64,000 bases of DNA from Bacilli bacterium (GTDB lineage Bacteria > Bacillota_I > Bacilli_A > RF39 > UBA660). The position numbers and the translations under genes were made by a program. The notes under the pieces are model-generated. The model did no database searches. It was not told the DNA's origin and saw nothing but the letters and a program-made list of their open reading frames with translations. The stretch covers positions 1 through 64,000 of the forward strand of contig JAQUWE010000006.1 of NCBI GenBank assembly GCA_028693035.1. Reading direction: 5' to 3'. This document shows positions 1 through 10,204 of the stretch, piece after piece (positions within the stretch are counted from its first letter, which is position 1; each line of letters opens with the position of its first letter).

Positions 1-40
1 AACTTCGCATTTGATTCTTAGTACCACTTGGTCTTCCCAT
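1..40 (-). CDS. Partial CDS running off the window start, N-terminus MGRPSGTKNQMRS..., possibly transposase/HTH-type
   Basis: Reverse strand has AAGGAG SD about 9 nt before ATG (40..38); the short N-terminus resembles the MGRPxGxKN start of some IS transposase HTH proteins. Confidence 0.3.
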   Translation of the reverse strand, partial: MGRPSGTKNQMRS

Positions 41-74
41 TCCTAACATCTCCTTAATAAAATTTTAACACAGA

Positions 75-113
75 AAAAGTAGACTTAGTCTTTTTTTGAC
101 TTTGTCTACTTTT
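75..113. repeat. Imperfect inverted repeat (AAAAGTAGACTTAGTC / GACTTTGTCTACTTTT)
   Basis: 16-bp arms with 2 mismatches read directly; hairpin upstream of the partial minus-strand CDS. Confidence 0.6.
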
Positions 114-224
114 ATCATATCACTTCAGTGAGTCCTTGTTTTCTTTTCTTTTTTAGTATAAAAAACTAACTATTTCTAGTTAGCGTTTATTACATACTCT
201 AAAAAATAGAGTTTACTATCAATA

Positions 225-298
225 TGGTGCCGCAACGGTGAATTGAACACCGATTAAAGCCTTACCATGGCCTCGTAATACCATTATACTATTGCGGC
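225..298 (-). tRNA. tRNA-Thr (anticodon GGT), CCA encoded
   Basis: Reverse complement folds: acceptor GCCGCAA/TTGCGGC, anticodon stem AGGCC/GGCTT with loop ATGGTAA, T arm CGGTG TTCAATT CACCG, A-CCA. Confidence 0.85.
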
Positions 299-369
299 AT
301 ACATTTATTATAATATAAAAAAATCATATATGCAATGCATTTGTGATAAAATAGAAGAAGGAGGTAAAT

Positions 370-1632
370 ATGCATACAAAAAAAATAGATTCATTCACAA
401 CACTATACCAAACAGATAGATTTAAGACTGTTGTTGTTCATTTATATTATCCCTTTCCCTTAGAAGAAAAAGATCTAGTAGCCGCTACTATGTTACCGCA
501 ATTGCTGATGCAAACAAGTAGGGCATACCCAGAAGAAGACCTGCACCACAAAGAAGCACTTAAGCGTTCTATATTAAGTATGGGGTGCCGTAAACAAAGG
601 GCAGGAAAACAATTTTTTTATAAAGTATCTTTAGTATTACCAGATGCGGAAGCTTTAAAAGAAGACAATTTAGAAAGTGCTTTTTCCTTTTGTGTAGATA
701 CTATTTATAACCCAAATATAAAAGAAGAAGCTTTTATAGAAGAAGATTTCTTAAGAGAAAAAGAAAATCTAATTCTTGCTTTAGAAAACGAAAAAAAAGA
801 AATTGGAAGTTATAGCTATAATAAAGTAGTCAATCTTATCGATAGAGAAGGATTTTTAAAACAAAATCTTTTATTCAATCACCAAGAACTAGTAGACAAT
901 GTAACCGCTAAAGAAGTCTATACCTTCTATAAAAAAGTAATGGAGAATGTGCGTCCTTATGTATTTGTTTTAGGCAATGTAGAGGAAGAACATCTTCGTA
1001 GTATTTTAAATGAAAATTTAGATAATCGTTCTTTAAAACAAGGTGAAATCAATCAGCCTTATACAAGTTACCTGTCACAGAGTCCCAAAACCATTATAGA
1101 AGAAGAGACAGGGCCTTATCATCAATCTATTCTAGAGATGGTTTATAAAGTAAAAGACTTTAAGAAAGAAGATAATTATTTATTAAGAACCGTAGATGCT
1201 TTATTGTCTTCTATTTCCTCTATGATATTACACAAATTTTTAAGAGATAAGGAACAACTTGTTTATCAAACAGGGTCTTTTTGTAAAACCACACAAGGCA
1301 TTCTTTGGATCACCGCACTTCTTTATAAAGAAAACAAAGAGAAAGCTATAAAAAGTGTAAAAGAAGCCATGGAAAGTTTAAAAGATGAAACCTTTATAGA
1401 ACCCTTATTAAAAAATATTAAAGAAAAGGCAAGACTTTCTTTAATTAGAAAACAAGATAAAAAATTTGCTTTATTAGGCGGCGAAGAGGATGTTTGCTTT
1501 GGAATAGAGGATAGTTTAGAAAAACAGTATGAAATAGCCTCTCAAATTACAACCAAAGAGATAAAAGAATTTGTAGAAAGAATAGAATTAGATGTTGTCT
1601 ATTTCTTAGCAGGTGACAAAAATGAATCCTAA
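370..1632 (+). CDS. M16-family (insulinase-like) peptidase paralogue lacking HxxEH, YmfF-like
   Basis: 420 aa M16-like architecture, no HxxEH, immediately followed by HxxEH-containing M16 partner. Confidence 0.75.
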   Translation: MHTKKIDSFTTLYQTDRFKTVVVHLYYPFPLEEKDLVAATMLPQLLMQTSRAYPEEDLHHKEALKRSILSMGCRKQRAGKQFFYKVSLVLPDAEALKEDNLESAFSFCVDTIYNPNIKEEAFIEEDFLREKENLILALENEKKEIGSYSYNKVVNLIDREGFLKQNLLFNHQELVDNVTAKEVYTFYKKVMENVRPYVFVLGNVEEEHLRSILNENLDNRSLKQGEINQPYTSYLSQSPKTIIEEETGPYHQSILEMVYKVKDFKKEDNYLLRTVDALLSSISSMILHKFLRDKEQLVYQTGSFCKTTQGILWITALLYKENKEKAIKSVKEAMESLKDETFIEPLLKNIKEKARLSLIRKQDKKFALLGGEEDVCFGIEDSLEKQYEIASQITTKEIKEFVERIELDVVYFLAGDKNES

Positions 1633-2881
1633 AATAGAAACAATAAAATTAGAAAATGGACTAACCATTTGTTTATATAAAGACAACACAAAACATTCTA
1701 CCTATGCTTCTTTTATTACAAAGTTTGGGGGCATTGATAGTGCTTTCTCTTTAGACAAGGAAGAACATCATATTCCAGATGGTGTTGCCCATCTTTTAGA
1801 ACATCTTTTGATTGAAAAAAGTTCTTGTGGACACTTGCTACATACCTTCGGAGAAATGCAGTTATCTTGTAATGGTATTACATATCCGTATCACACCAGA
1901 TATTTTGTAGAAGGAGTAGAGCAAGTGGAAGAAGCCATTCAAATTCTAATAAAAGGAATTGGAGAAGCAACTTTTACAAAAGAAGACATAGAAGAAGTAA
2001 AACCTGCTATTTATGAAGAAATTAGAAGAGGCAATGACAACAAATGGAAACAACTTAGTGTTTTGGAAAATGAAGGTTTTTTTAAAAACATTCCTTACGC
2101 AAGTACTTTAGGAACCATCGGGGATGTAAAAAGTATTACCTATGAAATGTTACAAAATGTATATGAAGCCTTTTATAGACCAAGTAATCAAATCTTCGTA
2201 GTTGCAGGAAACTTTGATAGAGATAAAATTATAAAAGTACTAAAAACGGGTTTTGATAAAATTGCTTTATCTTCTAAAACTTTCCAAAAAATAGATTTAA
2301 AAGAACCAAAAGAAATAAACAAAAAAAATATAAAAAAGAAAATCCCTTTAGCGCAGCCTATTGGGTTTGTATGCTGTAAGATAGATACAGAGCCTTATAC
2401 ACCAAAAGAACAAGTTAAACTTACTTATTATTTAAGTTATTTCTTAGATATGTTATTTGGTGTAACTTCAAAATTTTATAAAGAAGCAATTAAAGAAAAA
2501 CTAATTACAGAAGAACCTTCTTTCGATGCTTTTAAAATAGATGCTTATTTTTGTATAGAAATAGGAAGCTATACAAAAGATGAAAAAGCTTTTATGAAAA
2601 AAGTAGAAGAAACAATCAAGAATCCTATTTTAGATGAAGAAATCTTTTTAATGAGAAAGAAAAATGATAAAGTAGAAATTGCCATTAGACCTGAATCGGT
2701 AGCCGCTACTATAGAACCGTATCTAGAGAATGTTTTATTATACGATTATGATGTTATAGATAAGGTAGAAGATATTGAAGCATTTACATTTGAAGATTTT
2801 TCTCATATGATGCAAAATATAGACTTTTCAAAAAGTATAAAGTGTAGTCTTATACCAGAAGGAAAAGAAAAAAATAAATAG
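1622..2881 (+). CDS. M16-family zinc peptidase, YmfH-like
   Basis: HLLEH motif (VAHLLEHLLIEKSS); ATG at 1622 is more likely than the GTG at 1613; overlaps preceding CDS. Confidence 0.8.
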   Translation: MNPKIETIKLENGLTICLYKDNTKHSTYASFITKFGGIDSAFSLDKEEHHIPDGVAHLLEHLLIEKSSCGHLLHTFGEMQLSCNGITYPYHTRYFVEGVEQVEEAIQILIKGIGEATFTKEDIEEVKPAIYEEIRRGNDNKWKQLSVLENEGFFKNIPYASTLGTIGDVKSITYEMLQNVYEAFYRPSNQIFVVAGNFDRDKIIKVLKTGFDKIALSSKTFQKIDLKEPKEINKKNIKKKIPLAQPIGFVCCKIDTEPYTPKEQVKLTYYLSYFLDMLFGVTSKFYKEAIKEKLITEEPSFDAFKIDAYFCIEIGSYTKDEKAFMKKVEETIKNPILDEEIFLMRKKNDKVEIAIRPESVAATIEPYLENVLLYDYDVIDKVEDIEAFTFEDFSHMMQNIDFSKSIKCSLIPEGKEKNK

Positions 2882-2990
2882 AGAAGCTTTTAATAGAGAT
2901 ATTAAGGGTTTCTTTTTTTTATAAAGAATAATAAAAAAGTAAAAGAAATAGTGTCATAACAAAAAAAATGTGATAAAATAAATATGTACT

Positions 2991-3061
2991 TGCCCCATAG
3001 CCAAGTGGTAAGGCATCGGACTCTGACTCCGTGAGCGCTAGTTCGAATCTAGTTGGGGCAG
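2991..3061 (+). tRNA. tRNA-Gln (anticodon CTG)
   Basis: Acceptor TGCCCCA/TGGGGCA, D arm GCC..GGC, anticodon loop CTCTGAC, T arm GCTAG TTCGAAT CTAGT. Confidence 0.9.
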
Positions 3062-3063
3062 CC

Positions 3064-3139
3064 GGCCCGTTGGTGAAATGGTTAACACATAGCCCTCTCA
3101 AGGCTACATTTATGGGTTCGAACCCCATACGGGTCACCA
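3064..3139 (+). tRNA. tRNA-Glu (anticodon CTC), CCA encoded
   Basis: Acceptor GGCCCGT/ACGGGTC, anticodon stem TAGCC/GGCTA with loop CTCTCAA, T arm TGGG TTCGAAC CCCA, A-CCA. Confidence 0.9.
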
Positions 3140-3306
3140 AATATGGAATAAGGATGCATATAAAAACTCCTTTACATAATATAGGTATTTAAAAATAGAT
3201 TGTTACTTTAGAAAAGAGGCAATCTATTTTTATGTGGAAATATAAATGATATACTAGATTTTTTGTTTAACATGTACTATAATAGCAAAACAAAGGAGAC
3301 AGTAGT

Positions 3307-4317
3307 ATGATAATAGGGTTAGGAATAGGAGTAGCAGCTTCAATTGGTATAACATCTCTTGTTATAAGTAATAATATTATATCCATTTTATCCAATCAAA
3401 TAAGGGTATATAAATTGTCAAAATACAATGGGAAAATAATAAACAAACAACCTATGTTGCTTATGGACAATTGTTTAGAATTAAAAGGACAAATTAAGAA
3501 TCCAGAAATTGAAATTTTAGAACCAAATATAAAAAAGTTAGAAAATCATACAGGCATTCAAAATTTGTCAGGTGCTTATTACAATTTAAAAACTGCAAAA
3601 GTTACTAGAAAAATCAAACTACTTTCAAATGACATTATTGGTAACTATAATTCAAAAAACAACGAGATTAAATACTCTGTAAAATCAGCATTGGGTCATG
3701 AGTTTTTACATCTTGCTTCCTCTTTGTATGATTTTATTAAGAAAATTGAATATAGCGGTTTTCTTCAGCGAACAGAAAAGGGTAGTGTTGGGTATGGAAT
3801 CAATGAAGGATATACAGAACTATTGAATTCAAAAATTTATAACAAAGATGGAAAAATCAAATCATATAAAACACAGGCTAAAATAGCAAGAATATTGGAA
3901 TTCTTCTTTGATGATCCCAAAGATATGGAAGCCTTATATTTTAATTTTAACTTGCCAGGCCTTATTTATCAGTTAGAAACATACGCCAAAAGAGAAGAAG
4001 TTATAAAACTTATATTAGATGTTGATAGTATTCATTCTTTTTCAAGTTGTTATGGAAATCCAGTATCTATCTATTTATCTATAAAAACACAGATTAAGCT
4101 TTATAATTGGTTTTCTGCCCAAACTAAAGATCCTGTAAAATTAGAAGAACTTAGGAAATTGGTTTGTCAAAATAAAATGGCTTCTCTTGTTCTAAACGCA
4201 CAGGAACGCAAAAGATTAAAATTATATAAAAACAAACTATTTACTAAAAAACAGCAAGTCACAACTTTTGAAGAACCACAAGAAAATACAAATAAATCAC
4301 TTCTTTTAAAAAAATAA
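3307..4317 (+). CDS. Membrane-anchored putative gluzincin-like metallopeptidase
   Basis: N-terminal TM segment; HEFLH (HExxH) followed by NEGYTE. Confidence 0.5.
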   Translation: MIIGLGIGVAASIGITSLVISNNIISILSNQIRVYKLSKYNGKIINKQPMLLMDNCLELKGQIKNPEIEILEPNIKKLENHTGIQNLSGAYYNLKTAKVTRKIKLLSNDIIGNYNSKNNEIKYSVKSALGHEFLHLASSLYDFIKKIEYSGFLQRTEKGSVGYGINEGYTELLNSKIYNKDGKIKSYKTQAKIARILEFFFDDPKDMEALYFNFNLPGLIYQLETYAKREEVIKLILDVDSIHSFSSCYGNPVSIYLSIKTQIKLYNWFSAQTKDPVKLEELRKLVCQNKMASLVLNAQERKRLKLYKNKLFTKKQQVTTFEEPQENTNKSLLLKK

Positions 4318-4432
4318 AAAACGACGATTAAAAGTCATTTTTTTTGGATTTAAAACAAATAAAAAGGCTTATTTTCATTTGAGAATAGGGAGTATTCGTG
4401 GTATAATGAAAAAAGCAGAGAGGGATGAACAC

Positions 4433-6085
4433 ATGAAAAATGAAGAAATTATAAAACGTATATTTAAAGAAGAAGTGAAACCAAGATCTTATTATGAAGA
4501 AAAATACCCTGAAAGAGATTTAAAAGAAGGTGCTAGAGTATCTAGATATGCACCAAGTCCAACAGGATTTATCCATATGGGCGCACTTTATGCTTCTTTT
4601 GTATCTAAAAAAATAGCAGAAGATACAAACGGTATTTTCTATCTTAGAATAGAAGATACAGATCAAAAAAGACAAGTAGAAAACGGAATAGAAGGAATTA
4701 TACAAGATTTAAATAACTTCAAAATTATATTTGACGAAGGTGTTATGTCTGGAAACCGTGAGAGTGGAAACTACGGACCTTATATTCAAAGTGAAAGAAG
4801 AGAAATTTATCATTCTTATATAAAAGACTTACTCGAAAATGGTAAAGCTTATGTTTCATTTGCGACACCAGAAGAACTAGATGAAATCAGAAGCCTACAA
4901 GAAAAAACCAAAGACCGTATTGGTTACTATGGTGCCTATGCAACAGATCGTAACTTATCAGAAGAAGAAGTAATAAGTCGTTTAGACAAAGGAGAACCTT
5001 TTGTCATTCGTTTAAAAAGTACCGGTGATTTTTTCAAAAAGTTTACATGTAATGATTTAGTAAAAGGAAAAGTAGAAATGCCAGAAAATGATATTGACCA
5101 TGTCATTATGAAAAAAGATGGACTTCCTACTTATCATTTTGCCCACATCATCGATGATCATTTAATGCATACCACGCATGTAGTCCGTGGAGATGAATGG
5201 TTTTCCTCTCTACCTATCCATCATGAATTATGGAAAACACTTGGTTTTAAAGAACCAAAATATGCACACATTTCTCCTTTGATGAAAGAAGAAGATGGTG
5301 TTAAAAGAAAACTATCAAAAAGAAAAGACCCAGAAGCAGCTGTAAGTTTCTACGAAGAAGAGGGAATTCCTCCAGAAGCCGTTATGCTATATTTAATGAC
5401 AATTGCCAATTCTAATTTTGAAGAATTTTTACTACAGAATAAAGGAAAAGGAATTGCGGATTTCACTTTTGATTTCAAGAAAATGAGTAAAAGTGGGGCA
5501 CTATTTGATTTAGAAAAACTAAACAACATTTCTAGAAACTATTTAAGCACTCTAAAAGCAACTGATATTTATGAAGCATTACTTACTTATACAGAAGGAC
5601 ATGATAAAGACTTTTATGCACTTATCCAAACCTATAAGGATGATACAATTGCAGTTTTAAATATCGAAAGAGAACAAAAGAAACCAAGAAAAGATTTCTA
5701 TGCTTATAGTGATATTAAAAATCAAATTTGGTATATGTATGATGAACTTTTTACACCAGAAACATATGAATTTGATAAAATCAATGATAAAGAAGAAATT
5801 GTATCTATGTTAGAAACCTATATAAATGAATACTACAATGAAGCAGATGATGAACAAACTTGGTTCTCAAGACTTAAAGATGTTGCAGAACATTTTGGAT
5901 ATGCAAGAGAAGTCAAAGAATATAAAAACAATCCAGAAAATTACAAAGGACATGTTGGAGACATTAGTATGGTACTAAGAGTCGCACTTACAAGCAAAGC
6001 TATGACTCCTAATTTATATGACATTGTTCAAATTCTTGGAAAAGATCGTATTTTAAAAAGAATAGAAATTTTAAAACAAAAATAA
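4433..6085 (+). CDS. gltX: Glutamyl-tRNA synthetase
   Basis: RYAPSPTGFIHMGALYAS class I signature, KLSKRKDP (KMSKS-like); ATG 4433 has an SD. Confidence 0.93.
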   Translation: MKNEEIIKRIFKEEVKPRSYYEEKYPERDLKEGARVSRYAPSPTGFIHMGALYASFVSKKIAEDTNGIFYLRIEDTDQKRQVENGIEGIIQDLNNFKIIFDEGVMSGNRESGNYGPYIQSERREIYHSYIKDLLENGKAYVSFATPEELDEIRSLQEKTKDRIGYYGAYATDRNLSEEEVISRLDKGEPFVIRLKSTGDFFKKFTCNDLVKGKVEMPENDIDHVIMKKDGLPTYHFAHIIDDHLMHTTHVVRGDEWFSSLPIHHELWKTLGFKEPKYAHISPLMKEEDGVKRKLSKRKDPEAAVSFYEEEGIPPEAVMLYLMTIANSNFEEFLLQNKGKGIADFTFDFKKMSKSGALFDLEKLNNISRNYLSTLKATDIYEALLTYTEGHDKDFYALIQTYKDDTIAVLNIEREQKKPRKDFYAYSDIKNQIWYMYDELFTPETYEFDKINDKEEIVSMLETYINEYYNEADDEQTWFSRLKDVAEHFGYAREVKEYKNNPENYKGHVGDISMVLRVALTSKAMTPNLYDIVQILGKDRILKRIEILKQK

Positions 6086-6088
6086 AGG

Positions 6089-6117
6089 AAAAAACATTCT
6101 TGTAGGAGAATGTTTTT
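6089..6117. terminator. Bidirectional intrinsic terminator between convergent genes
   Basis: aaaaacattct tgtag gagaatgttttt hairpin with T tracts both ways. Confidence 0.7.
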
Positions 6118-6816
6118 CTATGAAATGCTATATTGTTTAACCTTAACCATTTTTTTAATAACTGTATGAGGTTCTTTCTTTAATAAACAAGTTTGATGCA
6201 CATGATTGATAAAAAGAAAATAGGATCTGGTTATACGTTGCGCCATTGTAAGTAAATCCTTCTTGGTAATGCCATAAGCATTTAATAAAATAACCAAATC
6301 TTCTACATTCCAAGGAATGGATGATTCTTCATCTGTCATGATTAGTTTTTGAAATTCATAAACAGAATAAAAGGTTTTAGGATTCATAGAAAGTATTTTC
6401 CTCGCTTCAAATAATTGTTTCTCATTATTTTTAGTATGTGAACTTAAATAAGAAGTCGCAATTGTATTTGGATTAAAGTATTTTCTTTCTAATAAAGCAT
6501 TGTTATAATAATTAGAATTCTTCATATTTTCTATATCTACATAGGCAGCAGCTCTTGTTCTTGTAATAACCCTTGAAAATTTTGTCCAACTATAAAGCAG
6601 TTCTAAAGATGGATTATTAGCAATGGCTTCTTCTACTAACTTGTTTCTTTTCTCACTATTTTCTTTTTCACTTGTTTTGAGAAAATCACGCCATGTAAAA
6701 AAATCACTTGTTGTATAAATAGGACCCCAGTTTTTTACAATTTCTTTTTCTTTAAAAGAATCAAAATCAATTCTTGTTTGCATATATATGTTTTTAATAT
6801 TTATTTCGTTTTCCAT
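6118..6816 (-). CDS. Hypothetical protein, 232 aa
   Basis: Long ORF with SD (GGAGGAAATT) upstream of ATG; no family recognised. Confidence 0.7.
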   Translation of the reverse strand: MENEINIKNIYMQTRIDFDSFKEKEIVKNWGPIYTTSDFFTWRDFLKTSEKENSEKRNKLVEEAIANNPSLELLYSWTKFSRVITRTRAAAYVDIENMKNSNYYNNALLERKYFNPNTIATSYLSSHTKNNEKQLFEARKILSMNPKTFYSVYEFQKLIMTDEESSIPWNVEDLVILLNAYGITKKDLLTMAQRITRSYFLFINHVHQTCLLKKEPHTVIKKMVKVKQYSIS

Positions 6817-7203
6817 AATTTCCTCCTTTCTAAAGAGACTTTACTACAGTATGCATAAGCTTTTTAAATATGCATGAAAAGGGCAAATAAAAAATAAGAC
6901 ATAATGCTTATTTTAAACTACTGCATAACTGTGAAATGTTTGTTACTGCATTTTATTATAGTTAAAAGTTTGGTTATTAGTAAGGTAGTTAAGTTTTAAA
7001 TAGAAATTTTATTTTCACAGCACGGTTCCCATTATAAGGGATAACTTTGTTTTTTTTACAAAAACAGTTCGAATTCCTCTTTTTAATGTCTAAAGTAGTT
7101 CTTTTGTTAAAAATATTTTTGTAGTACATGTAAGAATGTAAGAAACAATCACTCTCCCTAGAAAAAAGGGTGAAAATGTGCTAAGATGGAAAAGGTGATA
7201 AAC

Positions 7204-9420
7204 ATGAAAACAACTGTAAAAGGAATCTATCGACGTAGTATTTTTGTATCTGAAAAAGGATACCATATTGGTATTATGAAAGTCAAAGAGACAAATGATG
7301 AAGATTTACAAGATTTAATTGGCAGCAGTCTTACTTTTACAGGTTATTTTCATGAATTAGAAATAGATGACCTTTATGAATTTGAAGGAGAAATTGTAGA
7401 CCATCCTAAATACGGTTTCCAATATGAAGTAAGCCATTATGAAAGAGTAAAACCTACCGATAAAGAAGGGATTGTTTTGTTTTTATCAAGTGATTTATTC
7501 AAAGGTATTGGAGAAAAACAAGCTACCAAAATTGTAGATGTTTTAGGAAGTGATGCGATTGATAAAATTTTAAAAGATCCTAACTGCTTAAATAAAGTAA
7601 CAGGTCTTACAAAAAAGAAAAAAGAAGTGGTCTATGAAAGTCTTGTAAAACATGAAGAAAGCAGCGCTACCATTGTGTATTTAACAGATTTAGGTTTTTC
7701 CATGAGAGATGCTCTTTTGATTTATAATACGTATAAAGGGAATACCATTATGAAAATAGAACACAATATATATAGTCTTATTGAAGATATAGAAGAAATA
7801 TCATTTCCTAAAATAGATAAAATAGCACTCAAAATAGAAAGTCCAAAAGAAGCACCAGAAAGAATCAAAGCGTGTATTTTATATATGATGAAAGAACACA
7901 GTTTTAATACAGGAGATACCTATGCAAGCAAAGAAATTCTTTATACAAAAGTTACTTCCTATACCCATTTTTTCATAGAGGAAGAAGACTTTATACAATA
8001 TTTAAAAGAATTACAAATCGATTATAAAATTGTGATAGAAGAAGAAGCCTACTATTTATATGATGTTTATGAAGCAGAAAGAAAAATAGCGTACACTTTA
8101 TATAAACTATTACATAAAGAAAAAAAACAATATAAAAAAATGTCTACTTATATAGAAATGTTAGAAAAAGATTATTCGATTTTATATAATGATAAACAAA
8201 AGGAAGCCATTACAGAAGCTTTACAAAATAATGTTTTTGTTATTACAGGAGGTCCAGGAACCGGGAAGACAACCATCATTAAAGCCATTTTAGAAATTTA
8301 TGGAAAACTACATAAACTAGAAGGCGAAGCCCTTTTTAAAGAAGTTGCCTTATTAGCGCCCACTGGAAGAGCAAGTAAACGTATGAGTGAAAGCACTTTT
8401 TTTCCATCTTCTACCATCCACCGGTTTTTAAAATGGAATAAAGAAACAGGAGATTTCGCAATCAATGAAATGGATCCTTCTGACTGTAAACTTGTTATCG
8501 TCGATGAAGTCAGTATGATTGATACTGTTCTTTTCTATAATCTACTTATGGGATTTAGAGAAGACATTAAACTTGTTTTGGTAGGTGATTTTCATCAGTT
8601 ACCAAGTGTCGGACCTGGGCAAGTTTTAAAGGACCTAATCGAAAGTGATGTCATTCCAAAAACAGAATTAAATCTTTTATATAGACAAGATCAAAATTCA
8701 CATATCCCTCTTTTGGCGCAAGAGATAAAAGAAGGAGAACTTACGGATTTTAAAGAACCCAAAGAAGATTACCAATTTTTAGATTGTAGAGCTTCTACTT
8801 TGCCTGCAAACCTTAAAAAGATTTGTAAACAAATCATAGATAAAGGATATGACTATAAAAAATTACAGTTAATGGCACCCATGTACAAAGGACCTTGCGG
8901 AATTGATGCTTTAAATGCTGCTTTGCAAGAAGTATTCAACCCAAAAGAAGAGGACAAAGAACAAATTGAACTAGAAGGTGTTGTATTTAGAGAACACGAT
9001 AAAGTATTACAACTTGTCAATATGCCAGAAGAAAACATTTTTAATGGCGATATTGGTGTCATTTCCAAAATTATAAAAGCCAGTCATTCTCCAAGCAAAA
9101 AAAATGAAATCTACATTGATTTCGATGGCAACGAAGTTCTTTATTTTCCAAAAGATATGTATAAAATTAGACATGGTTTTATCATCAGTATTCATAAATC
9201 ACAAGGTAGTGAATTCGATTTTGTTATTTTACCAATGGTGCAATCTTACCACCGTATGCTATATAGAAAACTCATTTATACTGCAGTTACAAGAGCCAAA
9301 AAAAAATTAATTTTAATAGGAGAAGAAGAAGCTCTTATTTATAGTGTTTCCCATAATGCTGAATATATAAGAAAAACAAAATTTAAAGAAAAATTACAAA
9401 ATATTTGTATAAAATCTTAA
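7204..9420 (+). CDS. recD2: RecD2-type SF1 DNA helicase
   Basis: Walker A GGPGTGKTT, DEVSM, GDFHQLPSVGPG, C-terminal SIHKSQGSEFDFVI and AVTRAKKKL; SD before ATG 7204. Confidence 0.93.
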   Translation: MKTTVKGIYRRSIFVSEKGYHIGIMKVKETNDEDLQDLIGSSLTFTGYFHELEIDDLYEFEGEIVDHPKYGFQYEVSHYERVKPTDKEGIVLFLSSDLFKGIGEKQATKIVDVLGSDAIDKILKDPNCLNKVTGLTKKKKEVVYESLVKHEESSATIVYLTDLGFSMRDALLIYNTYKGNTIMKIEHNIYSLIEDIEEISFPKIDKIALKIESPKEAPERIKACILYMMKEHSFNTGDTYASKEILYTKVTSYTHFFIEEEDFIQYLKELQIDYKIVIEEEAYYLYDVYEAERKIAYTLYKLLHKEKKQYKKMSTYIEMLEKDYSILYNDKQKEAITEALQNNVFVITGGPGTGKTTIIKAILEIYGKLHKLEGEALFKEVALLAPTGRASKRMSESTFFPSSTIHRFLKWNKETGDFAINEMDPSDCKLVIVDEVSMIDTVLFYNLLMGFREDIKLVLVGDFHQLPSVGPGQVLKDLIESDVIPKTELNLLYRQDQNSHIPLLAQEIKEGELTDFKEPKEDYQFLDCRASTLPANLKKICKQIIDKGYDYKKLQLMAPMYKGPCGIDALNAALQEVFNPKEEDKEQIELEGVVFREHDKVLQLVNMPEENIFNGDIGVISKIIKASHSPSKKNEIYIDFDGNEVLYFPKDMYKIRHGFIISIHKSQGSEFDFVILPMVQSYHRMLYRKLIYTAVTRAKKKLILIGEEEALIYSVSHNAEYIRKTKFKEKLQNICIKS

Positions 9421-9488
9421 AATAGCTGCACACTACTAATGTATGTAAGATACATACGGATCATATTTTTCTTTAGCGAGGTGAGAAA

Positions 9489-9641
9489 ATGAAAATGGGT
9501 AGAAATGTAGCACTTATGGCATTAGGTGCAGGAGCTGTTTTAGCTTATCAAAAGTATAGTAAACCAGTAATGAAAAAGGTAGAAAAAACTGCCAACAAAG
9601 CTTTGAAAAAAGCAGATAGTAAGCTAGAAAATATGATGTAA
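9489..9641 (+). CDS. Small (50 aa) membrane-anchored basic protein, YtxH-like organisation
   Basis: MKMGRNVALMALGAGAVLAYQKYSKPVMKKVEKTANKALKKADSKLENMM; SD GCGAGGTGAG; not in the ORF track. Confidence 0.65.
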   Translation: MKMGRNVALMALGAGAVLAYQKYSKPVMKKVEKTANKALKKADSKLENMM

Positions 9642-9642
9642 G

Positions 9643-9675
9643 TAAAAAGTCTCTTTTTTAAAGAGGCTTTTTTGA
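9643..9675 (+). terminator. Intrinsic terminator
   Basis: aagtctcttttttaaagaggctttttt hairpin plus T run. Confidence 0.6.
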
Positions 9676-9718
9676 TTAAAGCAAGAAAAAAAATAACATA
9701 ATGAAATAGGTGATGAAT

Positions 9719-10126
9719 ATGCGGACCTATCATTTGTTTATTATAAAAAGTGAATTTTATCAAACGTATCTTACGCATTCTTTTTCTTTATATAAAACAC
9801 TAGAAAATTTATATCAAATTAAAAGAGAAGATGCTTCTTTTGGAGCAGCTTTATTTCATCAACTTTGCGAATATCAAAATGAAGATTTACTAAACCAATA
9901 TTTTAGAGAAAAGAAGTTTCCTACTTATAGAAAGTCTTATATTTTATTCAATGAAAAAAGAAAAGAAAAAACATTTCTTTTTATCAAACCTTCAAGACTT
10001 ATCGTTGTAACAAATAAAAATGTACCCCGTATTTTTAAAATATTAAATTATTACAATTATTACTTATTTGTTTGTGATTTTAAAAACAAAGACTATTTTT
10101 GGTTATCCAATCATTACAAAAAATAA
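9719..10126 (+). CDS. SirA-like (sporulation inhibitor of replication) protein, tentative
   Basis: MRTYHLFIIKSEFY... N-terminus and C-terminal 'FVCDFKNKDYFWL' resemble the SirA pattern (short start, F/Y-rich, DF.s..Y.WL ending). Confidence 0.45.
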   Translation: MRTYHLFIIKSEFYQTYLTHSFSLYKTLENLYQIKREDASFGAALFHQLCEYQNEDLLNQYFREKKFPTYRKSYILFNEKRKEKTFLFIKPSRLIVVTNKNVPRIFKILNYYNYYLFVCDFKNKDYFWLSNHYKK

Positions 10127-10141
10127 AGAAAAAAATCTATG

Positions 10142-10170
10142 TTGACATTTCCTTAAGGTACATGCTATTC
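10142..10170 (+). promoter_or_regulatory. Sigma-A type promoter for prepilin-like gene
   Basis: TTGACA-18 nt-TATTCT with TGC extended -10. Confidence 0.5.
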
Positions 10171-10204
10171 TATATGTAAAATATGAGAGTAGGAGTGTGT
10201 AAGA

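Noticed and set aside
2919-3140. Minus-strand ORF MVTRMGFEPINVALRGLC...
   Set aside because: Antisense translation of two tRNA genes; a classic spurious tRNA-antisense ORF.
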